Origin: Cryoendolithus antarcticus
Lineage: Eukaryota > Ascomycota > Dothideomycetes > Cladosporiales > Cladosporiaceae
Direction of reading: 5' to 3'
DNA: 64,000 nucleotides
Assembly (NCBI GenBank): GCA_002077065.1
Contig: NAJO01000059.1
Span: 62,001-126,000 of the forward strand
This document shows, piece by piece, positions 46,149-57,113 of this stretch. A program made the position numbers and the translations under genes. The stretch's first letter is position 1. Every line of letters begins with the position of its first letter. The notes beneath the pieces are model-generated. The model did no database searches and had not been told where the DNA came from. It saw only the letters and a list, made by a program, of their open reading frames with translations.

Positions 46149-48098
46149 GTTTCGCAGGCGATGCTGTGGCTGAGCACTATCGACGTCGTACTGTCGCGGG
46201 GAGAGACAGCTTGATTGACAGGGACGAAGGACAAGATCGAAGACATGAAGACGGCAGTAGAGTGCAAGGCTGGGGAGCAAGATGGACCAGCCAGCTCAGT
46301 CAGCAGCGATGTGCGGTATGTGGACGACGAGGGAATCGTGCAGCGCAGAGGTTACAGCAGGAGCAGTCATCACCGGATGCTCGTCTGAGCCGTGCTAGGC
46401 TGGCGCTGTGAACTAGAGTTTCGCGCCATGGGCTCAGCAATGGCCGCGACGGGTAATCCGTTTGGCGGCCGCTGCTGAAGCCGTCAGGGTGGACTGACGA
46501 GTGGAGTGATGCAGCGGACTCTTCGGACTTCGTTGCTGGCGGTGGAGAGCATTGCAAGTCACATGCCTGCTGCTAGATGTTTTCGGAAGTGCAGCTATGC
46601 ACGGCTTCGATAACCTCATGCACGTATTCCGGCCCTGCGTGTCTCGCGCCGCGCCGCGTGCTATCGATCGTCAGCCTCCGTAAGTCTCGAAGGATCGCGA
46701 CAACGATGATGGAATCGCGATAGACTTTGCGCGGTCGATAGCAAGCCGCTCCAAGATTGATTCCTAGCACTGCAACACGCGTCTATATCTTCGCACTATC
46801 CTATTACCCTGCGAGCGCAACAGTCCCGGTGGCATGCCAGACAGATACCGCTCTCCAAAAGTCTCCACATGCATCATGACGCCGACGACCGGCCCGCTCA
46901 CACCTATTCTCAGCCCAATTCTCGTGGGGGATCTCCACCGCATCCCAGTCGCGCAAGGCTTGGATCGGCTGCCGGCTCCGCACGGAGCAGCTCAGCAGCA
47001 GAGCGCAGCAGCATGAGCCTCACCTCACTTCCCGAAAAGATCGCAGCACGCGAGGAAGCTGTGCTCTACCGAAGATCAGCACATGGGGTACAGTCTCAAG
47101 TGCTGTTGTTGTGTCTCAGCTACGTAGGAAGTATGTCGGGAGAAGACGTTATGAAAATTGCAGTTCTCCGATCATTCTATCAGAGATGACTTCCCGCTTC
47201 CTTGCTTCCGGCACAACAATATCCACACTCTATCGACAAATGCGGGACTTGCGAATCAGCACACGCTTCGCCGCAGCCGCGGCGGAACTGCGCTCAGACG
47301 ACAAATTGCGATATCAATTGCGATCCACAAAGTCGGACTGCGGGTACCTTGGCGGGAGAGCGGAGCACCGTTGACGACGGCATAAGGCGCTGCTGGCAAC
47401 CCTCGGAGTAACGCTTGCCGTTTGTCTCACCCAGAGCTGCCAGAGATCAGCAAGCATCCGCATGGTACCTCTGCGATGGACGTGACAGCGACCAGAACAT
47501 TGCGAGGTACTGATCGAACGGCCTGTAACGCACGAGCACAAGGCGCAGAATGTGTTCGAACGCGGATAAGCCTTGCCGTGATCACGGTACAGCAACCTTA
47601 TTGCTCTGCTCTAGGGCTGCTCTAACATGTGACGTTCGCTGCCCACGTGAACTGGATGCCCTTATAAGCCCAGCATCGGCGCGATGGCGACTTGGTGTTG
47701 ACCTGATGCTGACGAGTTCCACGTCGTTCACATCGTAAGGTTCATTCCATACTTCACTCTAGCAAATCTGTGCGCATTTTCTCCGTGTTAACAACAATGC
47801 GGTGGACACATCCTCGACTTCTCAACGACCAGGCAGTATCTTTGACGTCTTGCTCTCGGGATCATTATGGCCAGGCTGCCCTCCCACTACCGGCCCCATC
47901 GATTATGTACGTAAGAAGCAGTGTGCATTACCCGAAGGTATAGAGAGGCGAATTCTCCGAGCCGAGCGGCAGCGTTATGACATCCATATACTTCGATATA
48001 CACATCTACCTCATCAGCGGAGCCCAGCCCTCGCGGTGCCAAGCATCAATCGTCTCTCCTGGCCATCATCCTCTTCTATCCGTGAATCTCAGCGCATC
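46149..48098. other. Gene-poor region
   Basis: Nearly 2 kb without a gene I can support. Plus-strand frames between 46834 and 47411 overlap one another in three frames and contain no recognisable domain. A TATA-like ttataag lies near 47662. No tandem repeat or transposon terminus is visible by eye. Confidence 0.45.
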
Positions 48099-50999
48099 CT
48101 AAGCACCAACCCACTTCCTCACGCCCCTCGCCCTCTTCGCCACTTCTCCACTCTCACCTGGCCGAAAGCCCCTCCCACCACTCTGCCTCGTCAACCCAGC
48201 CGCACATGTATTATTGCTCCACCCCAGCGCCAAATCATCCAAGAAGAACATCCTCTGCTGCTCGCCCACGAAAGCCTGGATCTGCAGACCCGTCAAAGCG
48301 CGGAAGCTAGGCGGGAAAGTGATGGGTACAAGCTGGCAGTTCTGCTGCTGAGGGCAAGGAGGAATGGTGTATTGCGTCTTATACGCGCCGATATCGTCGT
48401 TGATGCTCGTGTCCCAGATGTAGCCAGTGACGTTCAGGATGCAGGAGTCGGGTCCAGGGTTATCACAGTCAACCCATGCAGTGCGGGCGTCGAACCAGAA
48501 CGCCGTATTGCCATCGTACTGACCGTTCGAGATCTCGCCTGGCTCACCGCTAGTAGAGCCTGGCGACATGGCGGAGGGTGAGAGAGTCTTGCCTGTGCCA
48601 TTGCCAAGGAAGACGGCCAGCTTGCTACCGGAGTGAGGTGAATATGGCTCCCTGGGAAGGGGGGCGTAGACGTAGCCATCGGCGAAGGTAAGATGGTGGT
48701 ATGGATTCCAGATCGGGGGAGCTTGAGTGATGTCCAGAGAGTCATTGCCGGAGAAGGTAGGGAGATCGTCGAAAGTAAGGGTGAAGTTGCCGTGCTCGCC
48801 GCAAACCGAAGGAGTAGGTGGGATTGACGATGCTACAGTCGAGCTGGGGAGCGTGGGCGACGAGAAAGGGACAGCGTCTGCCGTTGATGAGCTCATAGAC
48901 GTTGTGCTACTGGTCGAATATGAGGCACTGGAGCTGGACGACAATGCAGTCGTCGCGGGTAGCGCAGGTACTCCACCGTTAGCCAGGGAGCTCCCGAGCG
49001 TCGACAGGAGCTGCGTACTTGAAATGACAGAGCTTAGCGAAGTCGTCGAAGACGACGCGGTGACTAAGGGCGCGCTGTAGCCATAGCTGTGGAAAACGCT
49101 CGATGATGGAAGCAATGTATTGGCAGTGCTGTTCACAACGCCATAGGTCGTGGCACCCATAATACTGCTTACAATCGAGGTGAGCTCAGCACGGCTGTAC
49201 GTGACGCTCGTCGCAGTGGAACTCGCAGTTATGGACGAGGTGTTACCCGAGCTCGAAGGGATGCTTGTGGGGCCACCAATGGATGTCAAGGTGCTTGTCG
49301 GTGAAGGAGCTTGAGTCGAAGGACTGCGGGCAGTGCTAGATGATGGGCTCGAAAAGCCAGCAGCTCCAACATCGACACTAGAAGTGGCAACGCCCTTACC
49401 GTGAACTGATGTGACCTCTGTGCCAGCAGAGCTGCCAGTTGGAGCTGCAGTCGGCAAAATGCCATACGAGCCAGGAGTCATGGTGGGGAAGCCACTCGAG
49501 CTGCTCGATGTGCTCGCAGCATCCGCAAGTGAGCTATTGTTGGTGCTCGAGGTGACTGTAGATCCAGTCGAAGTAGTTGTGGCGGGGCCAGCGACATGCG
49601 ACAATGTCTCGGTCATCGTCGTAGCATTGCCGGTGACAGTCGTGTCTTGTGGCAGAGCGCCGTAGAACGTCGTGGTCAGTGTCGTAGTGCTCGTGGAGTA
49701 GGTTTGCCCACCAGAAGACGCCCAGTAGTAGGTGACAGTCGCAGTAGTAGGTATGCCATTGCTGTAAACGTTGGCGACTGAGCCAGTGCCACTGGGAATG
49801 ATCGGTGATGTAGCATTCCACCCCAGACTACCAGACCCGCCAAATGAGGTCCGCATGAGGGCACTCAGAGCAGTGACAGTCGTCGTACGAGTCGTATGAA
49901 CCGTCGAGGTAGAGTCAGAGGCGACGCTGTAGGATGTTGAGGTGACTGCATCTGGCGTCACTGTCACTGTCCTCGTCAAAGTAATCTGGACTGTGGAAGT
50001 CCTGTACACGTAGGAGAGGGTGGAACCGGGAGCCGGAGATTGTGAAGACGATGTCGAGCTGGACGATAGCGCCGCAGCAGAGACCGGGATAATCGTAGTC
50101 GCAGTCACGAGAGAAGCTCCGCTGAACGGAGAGTGGCCATAAAGCCAGGCGGTTGTGGTCGAGTCACCTGTGAAGAGGAAGGGCAGAGTCGAAGTGGTGG
50201 AGGATGAGGCAGTTGCAGTGACAGTCACGGTCACAGTGCTGACCGAGGTGGACGTCGTGGTGTAGGTGGTAGTCGAGGACTCGGTGTTCGCGGAAGCCAG
50301 TCCGGCACTCGAAGTCGCGCAGGTTGTAGGGTAGATCGAAGTGGTGTAGGTAGTAGTGACTGGGTAGTAGACTGTGCTGGTAATGCACTGGGCGGAAGCT
50401 CTAGAGGCATTGAGTAAGTGAGTGATCACCGTATGGGACGCTCCAAAGACGATCAAAATCAGCATGAGGGCGACGATCATGCGACGAATGTTCTGTCGTC
50501 TGACTCCACTCCGCAGCTCCTGGGCAGCGTTGATCACGGCTTCCGGCGCTAGATTCTCTGCAGGCGATGCGTTGATCCTCTCAAGCAGGCGATAAGAGGC
50601 GAACGTCCTCGAGATCTTCCTCCTGAGGTATGCGAAGGACCACTCATCGAAGTTTTCTTCTTCCTCTTCTTGCTGAGGATCTGCTTGCGAATCGATACGA
50701 GGTTGTCGATCCGCCTTCGCCAGCACCTTGCCAGGTTGCACCGTTCTTCCTAGGTGAGGAGTTGGACCATTTGTCGGCTGCTTGCGCTGCCTCAGACTCG
50801 AGCGAGGCGCATATCGTCCCGACAAAAGTGCGATAGAGACAGAAGAGGATGCTTCCGGTGACATGCTTCTCCTGCTTGTATGTGTATACTTCGTTGACAT
50901 GGCGAACGTGTTGCTGCTGTTGTAGGAGTACTGTCTCGCGAAGTTGTATTCTGTGTCGAATCGCACATCGATGAAGGTCCACCAGAAGAGTCCAGGCAT
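48099..50999 (-). CDS. Large mucin-like single-pass membrane protein with conserved C-terminal ectodomain
   Basis: A 966-residue protein from the first ATG (50999); starts at 50900 (MSTKYTHTS) or a spliced upstream exon are also possible. The N-terminal about 170 residues are hydrophilic and probably cytosolic, with an acidic run and RRKISRTFASYRLLERI. One membrane segment follows at about 174-194 (MIVALMLILIVFGASHTVI). The next about 500 residues are Ser/Thr-rich, with many TTT, SST and TST runs, a likely O-glycosylated stalk. The C-terminal about 200 residues form a Cys-containing domain with GNFTLTFDDLPTF, WNPYHHLTFADGYVYAPL, WVDCDNPGPDSCILNVTGYI, IPPCPQQQNCQLVPITFP and FFLDDLALGW. I think this resembles a Pfam domain of unknown function seen in fungal mucin-like proteins, but cannot confirm it. 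The topology suggests a cell-surface sensor or adhesin. Confidence 0.8.
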   Translation of the reverse strand: MPGLFWWTFIDVRFDTEYNFARQYSYNSSNTFAMSTKYTHTSRRSMSPEASSSVSIALLSGRYAPRSSLRQRKQPTNGPTPHLGRTVQPGKVLAKADRQPRIDSQADPQQEEEEENFDEWSFAYLRRKISRTFASYRLLERINASPAENLAPEAVINAAQELRSGVRRQNIRRMIVALMLILIVFGASHTVITHLLNASRASAQCITSTVYYPVTTTYTTSIYPTTCATSSAGLASANTESSTTTYTTTSTSVSTVTVTVTATASSSTTSTLPFLFTGDSTTTAWLYGHSPFSGASLVTATTIIPVSAAALSSSSTSSSQSPAPGSTLSYVYRTSTVQITLTRTVTVTPDAVTSTSYSVASDSTSTVHTTRTTTVTALSALMRTSFGGSGSLGWNATSPIIPSGTGSVANVYSNGIPTTATVTYYWASSGGQTYSTSTTTLTTTFYGALPQDTTVTGNATTMTETLSHVAGPATTTSTGSTVTSSTNNSSLADAASTSSSSSGFPTMTPGSYGILPTAAPTGSSAGTEVTSVHGKGVATSSVDVGAAGFSSPSSSTARSPSTQAPSPTSTLTSIGGPTSIPSSSGNTSSITASSTATSVTYSRAELTSIVSSIMGATTYGVVNSTANTLLPSSSVFHSYGYSAPLVTASSSTTSLSSVISSTQLLSTLGSSLANGGVPALPATTALSSSSSASYSTSSTTSMSSSTADAVPFSSPTLPSSTVASSIPPTPSVCGEHGNFTLTFDDLPTFSGNDSLDITQAPPIWNPYHHLTFADGYVYAPLPREPYSPHSGSKLAVFLGNGTGKTLSPSAMSPGSTSGEPGEISNGQYDGNTAFWFDARTAWVDCDNPGPDSCILNVTGYIWDTSINDDIGAYKTQYTIPPCPQQQNCQLVPITFPPSFRALTGLQIQAFVGEQQRMFFLDDLALGWSNNTCAAGLTRQSGGRGFRPGESGEVAKRARGVRKWVGA

Positions 51000-52363
51000 G
51001 GCGTCCGCATAATGTAGGTACAGCAGGTACAAGGGGAATGGGGAGTAACTTACATGGCGATGTGAAGCAGGCCGGTGGCAAGCACGCTTCCCTTCATCTC
51101 GACTTCCTGTGATGTGGTAGTTGGTGTCAATGAATGACTGTGGTTAGTGGTTGAAAAGGAAGGACGATGGTCGGAGGGTGCAGTAATGAGCAAGTGGGGT
51201 GATGGATGTCGTTTGGAAGTGGGCGATCGAGTGACCGCGTGTAGTGAAGTCTACAAACGCTCTAGACCGCGCCAAGAGGTGTTGTTGAAAAAGAAGGAAG
51301 GAACGACTTAAAGCGTCGCGTCGTGCAAGCACGGGATCAGGAACAGGAATCAATGGAGTTCACCGTACTACTTACTGAACAGATCGCGTCTGACTTCAAG
51401 ATTGCAGGACTGCCATTGTCGAATCCGTGCATCCGATCTTCTGGGAGACCAATGGCGACTGTGCTACTCTCGTCCGCGAGTGAACTACCACTTCCAGAGT
51501 CACCTCTACGAGGAATTATTTCCCAACAATGTGCGGCGGATCTTGCCCGCAATCTGATCATCAGTCTTCTCCATCAGCACGTCAAGAAGTCCAAAGACGG
51601 ATAGCCAATGCTAGTAGATGCATACTACAGAGACTCCTGCTCAAGTGCGAAGGCAAGATCGAGCGTTTGCTCGGGTAACACAGGAGAACGCACGATCGCT
51701 TCGGCGTCCCGAGGCTGCGCAAGCCCGCGACGCCACGCATGAGTCCGTTCGATGGTGCGCTCGCTGAAGCTGCCCAGCTTCGAACATCGGAACGGCCGAG
51801 TGTCGATCTTTAGTGGGTGTTGCAAGCGGCGTATTCTGTTGATACTCTCAGAGATCTTGGAGACCAGGAGAACATCTGCAGCAGTGCGGTGCGTGAATCT
51901 CCTCCCGTGCCTTCGACTGGCGACGTCTGGTGGTACAAAAGCGGGCCGTTTCCGATCAGCCTCAAGGCACTGTGCGACGGTGTCTCAGGGGTATGCGCAA
52001 CGTTGCAGCAAACGGCAAATGGATCTCGCCCATCAAACACACATTGCGGAGGCGCCTGGAACAGTCGTGCCAAGACTGGACTCGCATGCGCTGCTGGAAT
52101 CGACCCATGCCAAGCGATTCCTTGTCGCTATTTGGGGTAGACGAGTTCTCCATGAAGTTTGGGCCACCACGTCGGTGCTCGATGAACCGCGAAGTCAGTA
52201 ATTTGGCTTCTACCAATCGCGCATATCTTCGATGTCGATGAGCGAGAGGATAGATCGGAGGCAACTAGATTGGTGCCGTTAAGGGCGTGCAAGTGAAGCA
52301 CGCGTCTGGAAAAGAGACCGGCTACGGTAGTGCAAGTGGTCCTTAGGCCCTTCAGTGTACTTT
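51000..52363. other. Intergenic, no supported gene
   Basis: About 1.36 kb. The part near 51060 contains a possible short upstream exon for the mucin-like gene: an ATG at about 51100 reading MKGSVLATGLLHIA and ending at a GTAAGT donor. I cannot find a frame-consistent acceptor of good quality. Other frames here look incidental. Confidence 0.4.
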
Positions 52364-54442
52364 CTAGATGATGATGATGTATTCCGTCTGTCCTACCCAG
52401 CCAATAGGATCTTGAAGCGGATATTGCCCAGGATCAGACTTATACTTGACCTTCTGCGCAGGCTCAATATAATCACAGTAATCGTACTTGACTATGACCA
52501 TGCCCGCGCGGCGAAACGTTCGGCGTAGCTCCAAGTTGCAGATCTCGCGAGTCTCCTCTAGGAGCATGAAAGCAGTTGCCATTTCAGATCCCCTGGTCTT
52601 GCCACTAGCTAGTCTCAACGCCCAGCAGGGGCCTGTGACGTCCTGATCGAGACTACCTGCGATTTCTCGACGATAACGAGCTCGCGTGGCCATTCTGCCT
52701 TGTAGTACGTCTCGCACGACACATGGGACCCGAAAGTCATCCGCATCGCTCCGTGTCGCAAATGTTTCTTTAGAGTCTATAGGCAGACTTGAGCTTTTGA
52801 TAGAGTCTAGTGACACGAGCACAAGCAGCCCAGAGATGAAGAGCTTTCCACTGACTGCCTTCGCAGCTCTGTCAGTATCACTGATGCAGGTTTTATGCAA
52901 ATCGATACTGCATAATTCCGAGAAGCCGTCGGAGTTTCCGATCGCTCGATACCAGCTCCAGCTGATTGCGCCTTCCCAACCAGCCCAGCTCCAGGACGGC
53001 GCACGATGACTCATTGGGGTGGGGATGACTTCTCGATCTATTGCCCACATCAGGTCTGCTAGCAACGTGTGGCGCCATAGCCCCACCATGTGCTGGTGCC
53101 TCATCACGCTCGGTCCAAACGTTGGATTGCCAGCCTCGAACTTGGCGGCCAACCCGGCAATCGCAGGCAGCTTGTCAGCTGGGTAAGTCAAACTTCGTCG
53201 AGTATAATCTTCCACAATCTCGCGCCATGCTTCCGCCGCTGTTGTAGGTGCTCGAGTAGCCGCCCGTAGAGTCTGATTCAAGGCAGAGTGATATTCTGTC
53301 AACTTGCCTCCCCCCTGCTCGGTATACTGGCCACCGGGACAGAGCCAGCGGATGGTCCCTCGCCCAACAGAGAGCACGGCGACAGCTAATGCGCGTTCTT
53401 GAAGAGTCCAGCCACGGCTGCTCAGCGGCATCTCAGGATCGACTCCCATCCCATCCAGATCCTTTGTAAAATAAATCGCCTCTGTGTCGGTACTCGCTAC
53501 ATGAGCACTTCTTCGAAACGCTAATCCGGCCTCACTGCTAGAAGTACTGTCTGCCGAAAGAACAAATGTTGCCCTCTCGTAGACGCTGCACATCTGCGAT
53601 GACTCTGTCGCCCAATCTTCAGCATCGTCTTGAATGATACAAAGAGCGTCGATCCATAGCCAGCGGAAACCAAGACGCTTCGTTATAAAGATCGCATCTT
53701 TGAAGGTAGCAGGTAAGGTGTCTTCATGAATGCCGTTGCTAGTGAAAGTAGCGTATGTTTCACGCAGCAGCCGAGTCCTGATCATCCCACCCCAGCAGTG
53801 ACTTAGGGCAATGTATGTCTGCTCCGCTCTGTCAGATTCGACAAGTCTTGGAGGATTGGACAACACGTCCACAACTCTGGTGGGCAGTACGTGGGGCTGT
53901 CGATGACAGTCTTCGTGTCCGGCTGTACGGCTAACGCATGCCTCAATCCAGCTTTGGACTTCCTCGAACGGTAGGTGCTCAGGCAAATCGGGCAAAATAC
54001 CTTTGTTAATCTCAGGAGAAGCAAGTGTAGTACATTGGACGCCAAGTAGAAGTCCCTCCTTCAATGCCTGCCAATCCTTCGGGTCTTCGTAAGCACCAGC
54101 CCAACAACCGAGAGAAAGCTGGTCAAGCCGGAGTGGCTTACGTGACTGGTTCTCAATCCGTATATGGAGGTGCCAGCTCTCGCCTGACTCTAAGGGGTAC
54201 GTGTGTTGCTTGTGCCGCATAGAGTGTACGATGACCTCACATAGTACACAGCACGGCCGTTTTAGTACCCTAAAATAAACTCCAGAGCGATGTACGAAGT
54301 TCAGAGCGCCCATTCTGCTCTTGAGGCTTGGTTTCCAGGTTTTGCAGTAGTCGCCAGATATGACATCTCGGACTACTTCTCGGCAGCGTTCACAAAGGTC
54401 CCCGCCTATGGTGAAGTTACGATGCGCACTTGGAGCATCCAT
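52364..54442 (-). CDS. Heterokaryon-incompatibility (HET) domain protein
   Basis: A 692-residue single-exon HET-domain protein. The domain starts at about 210 with YIALSHCWGG and continues FKDAIFITKRLGFRWLWIDA, LCIIQDDAEDWATESSQMCS and VYERATFVLSADSTSSSEAG, ending near SSRGWTLQERALA, all hallmarks of the HET fold. The N-terminus has a Cys-rich segment (CERCREV and PCCVLCEVIV) seen in some HET proteins. The C-terminal region includes RAPSWSWAGWEGAISW, also common in the family. HET proteins trigger programmed cell death on fusion of incompatible hyphae, and many family members have no tested role. The first ATG of the frame is 54442. No partner gene of a known HET pair (for example a HET-S or NLR gene) lies beside it. 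Confidence 0.93.
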   Translation of the reverse strand: MDAPSAHRNFTIGGDLCERCREVVRDVISGDYCKTWKPSLKSRMGALNFVHRSGVYFRVLKRPCCVLCEVIVHSMRHKQHTYPLESGESWHLHIRIENQSRKPLRLDQLSLGCWAGAYEDPKDWQALKEGLLLGVQCTTLASPEINKGILPDLPEHLPFEEVQSWIEACVSRTAGHEDCHRQPHVLPTRVVDVLSNPPRLVESDRAEQTYIALSHCWGGMIRTRLLRETYATFTSNGIHEDTLPATFKDAIFITKRLGFRWLWIDALCIIQDDAEDWATESSQMCSVYERATFVLSADSTSSSEAGLAFRRSAHVASTDTEAIYFTKDLDGMGVDPEMPLSSRGWTLQERALAVAVLSVGRGTIRWLCPGGQYTEQGGGKLTEYHSALNQTLRAATRAPTTAAEAWREIVEDYTRRSLTYPADKLPAIAGLAAKFEAGNPTFGPSVMRHQHMVGLWRHTLLADLMWAIDREVIPTPMSHRAPSWSWAGWEGAISWSWYRAIGNSDGFSELCSIDLHKTCISDTDRAAKAVSGKLFISGLLVLVSLDSIKSSSLPIDSKETFATRSDADDFRVPCVVRDVLQGRMATRARYRREIAGSLDQDVTGPCWALRLASGKTRGSEMATAFMLLEETREICNLELRRTFRRAGMVIVKYDYCDYIEPAQKVKYKSDPGQYPLQDPIGWVGQTEYIIII

Positions 54443-55109
54443 TTTGTCTTCGACCAGTAGCACACATGTGTGCGCATAAGGATGGCCTCGCCAGCGCAGG
54501 TCTGACGCCCTGGTCCGCTTCGTACTTGCCTTATGATCGATGTCTCAAGTGTCACATGCCCACCTACGGATCTCGGGACCCATCGCGGACGTTCTAGTGT
54601 CCGCAAGCATCGTATCGCGTCGTCATCGTCGAAACACTCTATCAACGTGTACGAAGACAATGATTTAGGAACCAGAAGCACTTCGAAGGGCAAGACCAAG
54701 GGACATGTAGAGAAGCATTGACTCCAAGTCCCCGCGAGTCATCCCAAGGTTTGATAAGCGAGACGCACGACAGCTCACCTTTATCGCATGCACTCCGATA
54801 CACCAACTATATGTCCTCTTGCGACTACATCCCCTGAAAGATCGATTAGAGTCAGCGAGCAGCATTGCTGGAGTGGGAGTCTACCACTGACAATTTCGCC
54901 GCCACCACACCCCTCCTGTTCCCCAAGGCGCCACGCGGGAACCCCGCGATCCCACCTCACCAGGCAATTCACCCCACGCTCGCCCTGTGGACGTCAAGCT
55001 GCAGAGGCCGCACGCGAAGTCACACGAGCGACTCAGCACGGCTAGATCTCCTCCGACACTTCTTCTCAGCAGCACTCCCCCCTTGCGCGTGCTGGACTGG
55101 AACCAGCGC
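54443..55109. other. Divergent intergenic region
   Basis: 667 bases between the HET and CCCH genes. The frame of the CCCH gene is open upstream to about 54900 without an ATG, so an upstream exon or a longer 5' untranslated region is possible. Confidence 0.45.
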
Positions 55110-56852
55110 ATGGTGCTGGGCACGATCAACGACATACATCCTAGTCTGCAGTCGAGCAACATGAACTCGATACCAATGCCGATGGGAAACGGGCATATCC
55201 CGCCGTCATATAATGGAAATGGTCTAGACAGCATAAGCATGGCTGCCCGGAGTCCACCGCGACACAACGGCGACTTCGACATGCCACACACCAACGGTGC
55301 ACGGAGAGGCAGAGGCAGCGGACTGAGCAAGCGGGCAGACACTTCGCATGTCCCATGCAAGTTTTACCTCCAAGGTCAATGTCAGGCTGGCAGGATGTGC
55401 CCGTTCTCGCACGATCTCGAGTCGATCACCAGACCCATGCCGTGCAAGTACTTCGCCAAGGGACACTGCAAGTTTGGAACCAAGTGCTCACTACTGCACA
55501 TCACACCGGATGGCATGGTCATGAATCGACGGTACGCGCCTCCACCCCAGCAATACCCTTCAGGTGGACAAGGGCAAGGTGTAATGTATGCGCAAGCGCC
55601 GCCAGGTCTGCTCTCCATGCAAGCACTAGGACAGCGATCAAATGGGAATGGGGAGACGGCACAAGAGGACGGCGCAAATTGGCAGTATGGCGGACAGAAT
55701 GGATATGACGTCCCTCAATTGGACTACAGCTCCTCGTCACCCCAGTACGGATCGCCGACACAGGCGGAGCACTTCGGCTCGCCACCGCAGCATAAGGGTC
55801 TTAGTGTGCTAGATGCACCTTTACCAAGTTCCTTCGACAGCAACGGCATCTCGATGGCAGCAAGAAACGGTCCATTTGCGGCTTCAGTACCCTCAAGGTT
55901 CGGCATTGAGTCACCACCATCTTCATTACCACACCATAAGTCCCACCTTCGAAGCGTAGCTCTCCGAGACCTGCACACCTCAGCTTTCGGGAACGACCGT
56001 AGCACCCTCGATAGCGTTCTGGCCGGCTCATCACCACCCAGCGGAAACGACGAGCCTCTCTCTTTCCCGAAACGTATTCTCCACTCTGAGCGCTTGCAAG
56101 CAAACCGCCACCTCATCTCCTCGAGCGTTGGCACTCATCTTCCGACAACCTCCTTTGAATATTCCGATGACTCCGACGATGATGGTAACGAGCTCACAGA
56201 CCGCGAAGAAGATCTCCTCCCAGCCAGTCTGCGCGACTTGATACCCGAGAACCGCCCTCGACGGACATCACGTGGCAATGGTGTCCATCCCACCGAGAGC
56301 ACTACGCCAGCGATCTTTCTCGCAGCACAGCGAAGAACGCTATCTAGCAACACCACCCCTCAAGAAAGCAAAGTCGGCAGTCCTGCATTCCCGACCTCCT
56401 CAAGCCCTTCCCGATATTCCGGCATCTTCGGCGCCCAACAACGAACCACATCCTCCGACTTCATCGGCTCGCCATTGCGGAATACCGGCTTTCCGAACCC
56501 GATTACTACGCATCTCAATGGCGATCGCAGCCCCACGGTCTCCTCGCCTACAAATTCCTCGACCATGTCTGGCCTCACTGCCGATCTGCAGCGCGCCAAG
56601 CTCAGCATGCCGATACGAGGATTGAGCAACGGTACCGCAAGTAATGGTGCATCCGGAAGGCAGAGTCTCGATCGGAACCTCAGCAGTACGAGTGTTGGCC
56701 GGGGCAGAATTGACGAGGAGGCCGAAGAGGAGCAGCTCTTTGACATGGATGAGGTCGTTGGCGCGCCTGCCATTCGAGAACGCACGAGAATCCCACCAAC
56801 ATCTAACGGCGTCGGTGGGTTTGGTCCTATTGGAGGAATGAGAGGGAAATAA
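55110..56852 (+). CDS. Tandem CCCH zinc-finger protein (Lee1-like)
   Basis: A 580-residue protein with two C-x7-C-x5-C-x3-H fingers. Finger 1 uses Cys 83, 91 and 97 and His 101 (PCKFYLQGQCQAGRMCPFSH). Finger 2 uses Cys 112, 120 and 126 and His 130 (PCKYFAKGHCKFGTKCSLLH). This close pair near the N-terminus resembles yeast Lee1 and its filamentous-fungal relatives, which are presumed RNA-binding. The remainder is long, Ser/Pro/Asn-rich and mostly disordered, with an acidic patch (YSDDSDDDGNELTDREED) and the C-terminal DEEAEEEQLFDMDEV. The start at 55110 is the first ATG of an open frame; MNSIPM at 55161 is an alternative. Single exon as drawn. Confidence 0.85.
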   Translation: MVLGTINDIHPSLQSSNMNSIPMPMGNGHIPPSYNGNGLDSISMAARSPPRHNGDFDMPHTNGARRGRGSGLSKRADTSHVPCKFYLQGQCQAGRMCPFSHDLESITRPMPCKYFAKGHCKFGTKCSLLHITPDGMVMNRRYAPPPQQYPSGGQGQGVMYAQAPPGLLSMQALGQRSNGNGETAQEDGANWQYGGQNGYDVPQLDYSSSSPQYGSPTQAEHFGSPPQHKGLSVLDAPLPSSFDSNGISMAARNGPFAASVPSRFGIESPPSSLPHHKSHLRSVALRDLHTSAFGNDRSTLDSVLAGSSPPSGNDEPLSFPKRILHSERLQANRHLISSSVGTHLPTTSFEYSDDSDDDGNELTDREEDLLPASLRDLIPENRPRRTSRGNGVHPTESTTPAIFLAAQRRTLSSNTTPQESKVGSPAFPTSSSPSRYSGIFGAQQRTTSSDFIGSPLRNTGFPNPITTHLNGDRSPTVSSPTNSSTMSGLTADLQRAKLSMPIRGLSNGTASNGASGRQSLDRNLSSTSVGRGRIDEEAEEEQLFDMDEVVGAPAIRERTRIPPTSNGVGGFGPIGGMRGK

Positions 56853-57113
56853 GGCGAAAGACATGTGCATTTTGTTGGACAGCGAAGCGGTGCATTGGAG
56901 TAAGGGAAGAAATCAGTGGCGATTTTGGAAAGCGTGCCACATGCATTGCCACGAAACACGAAGGACATGCATCATGAGGGTATATCTATATCTACACAGA
57001 TCAGCGGCATTTTGTACAGATGACAGCGTGCTCGCTGCAACATCACCGCTACACCAACACCCCCCTCCACCCATCACCGCAATCGAGCAAGCTCTTCCCA
57101 TCGCAGCGTCAGT

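Noticed and set aside
46834..47411. Possible plus-strand gene with small exons
   Set aside because: Several frames of 60-106 codons look faintly protein-like, but no consistent spliced model or family motif emerged.
48900..50400. Repetitive-looking DNA in the mucin-like gene as a satellite or CRISPR-like array
   Set aside because: The repetition is codon-level Ser/Thr richness within one open frame; there is no regular repeat unit or spacer structure.
56360..56968. 202-codon minus-strand open frame opposite the CCCH protein
   Set aside because: Antisense to a low-complexity coding region with no protein features of its own.
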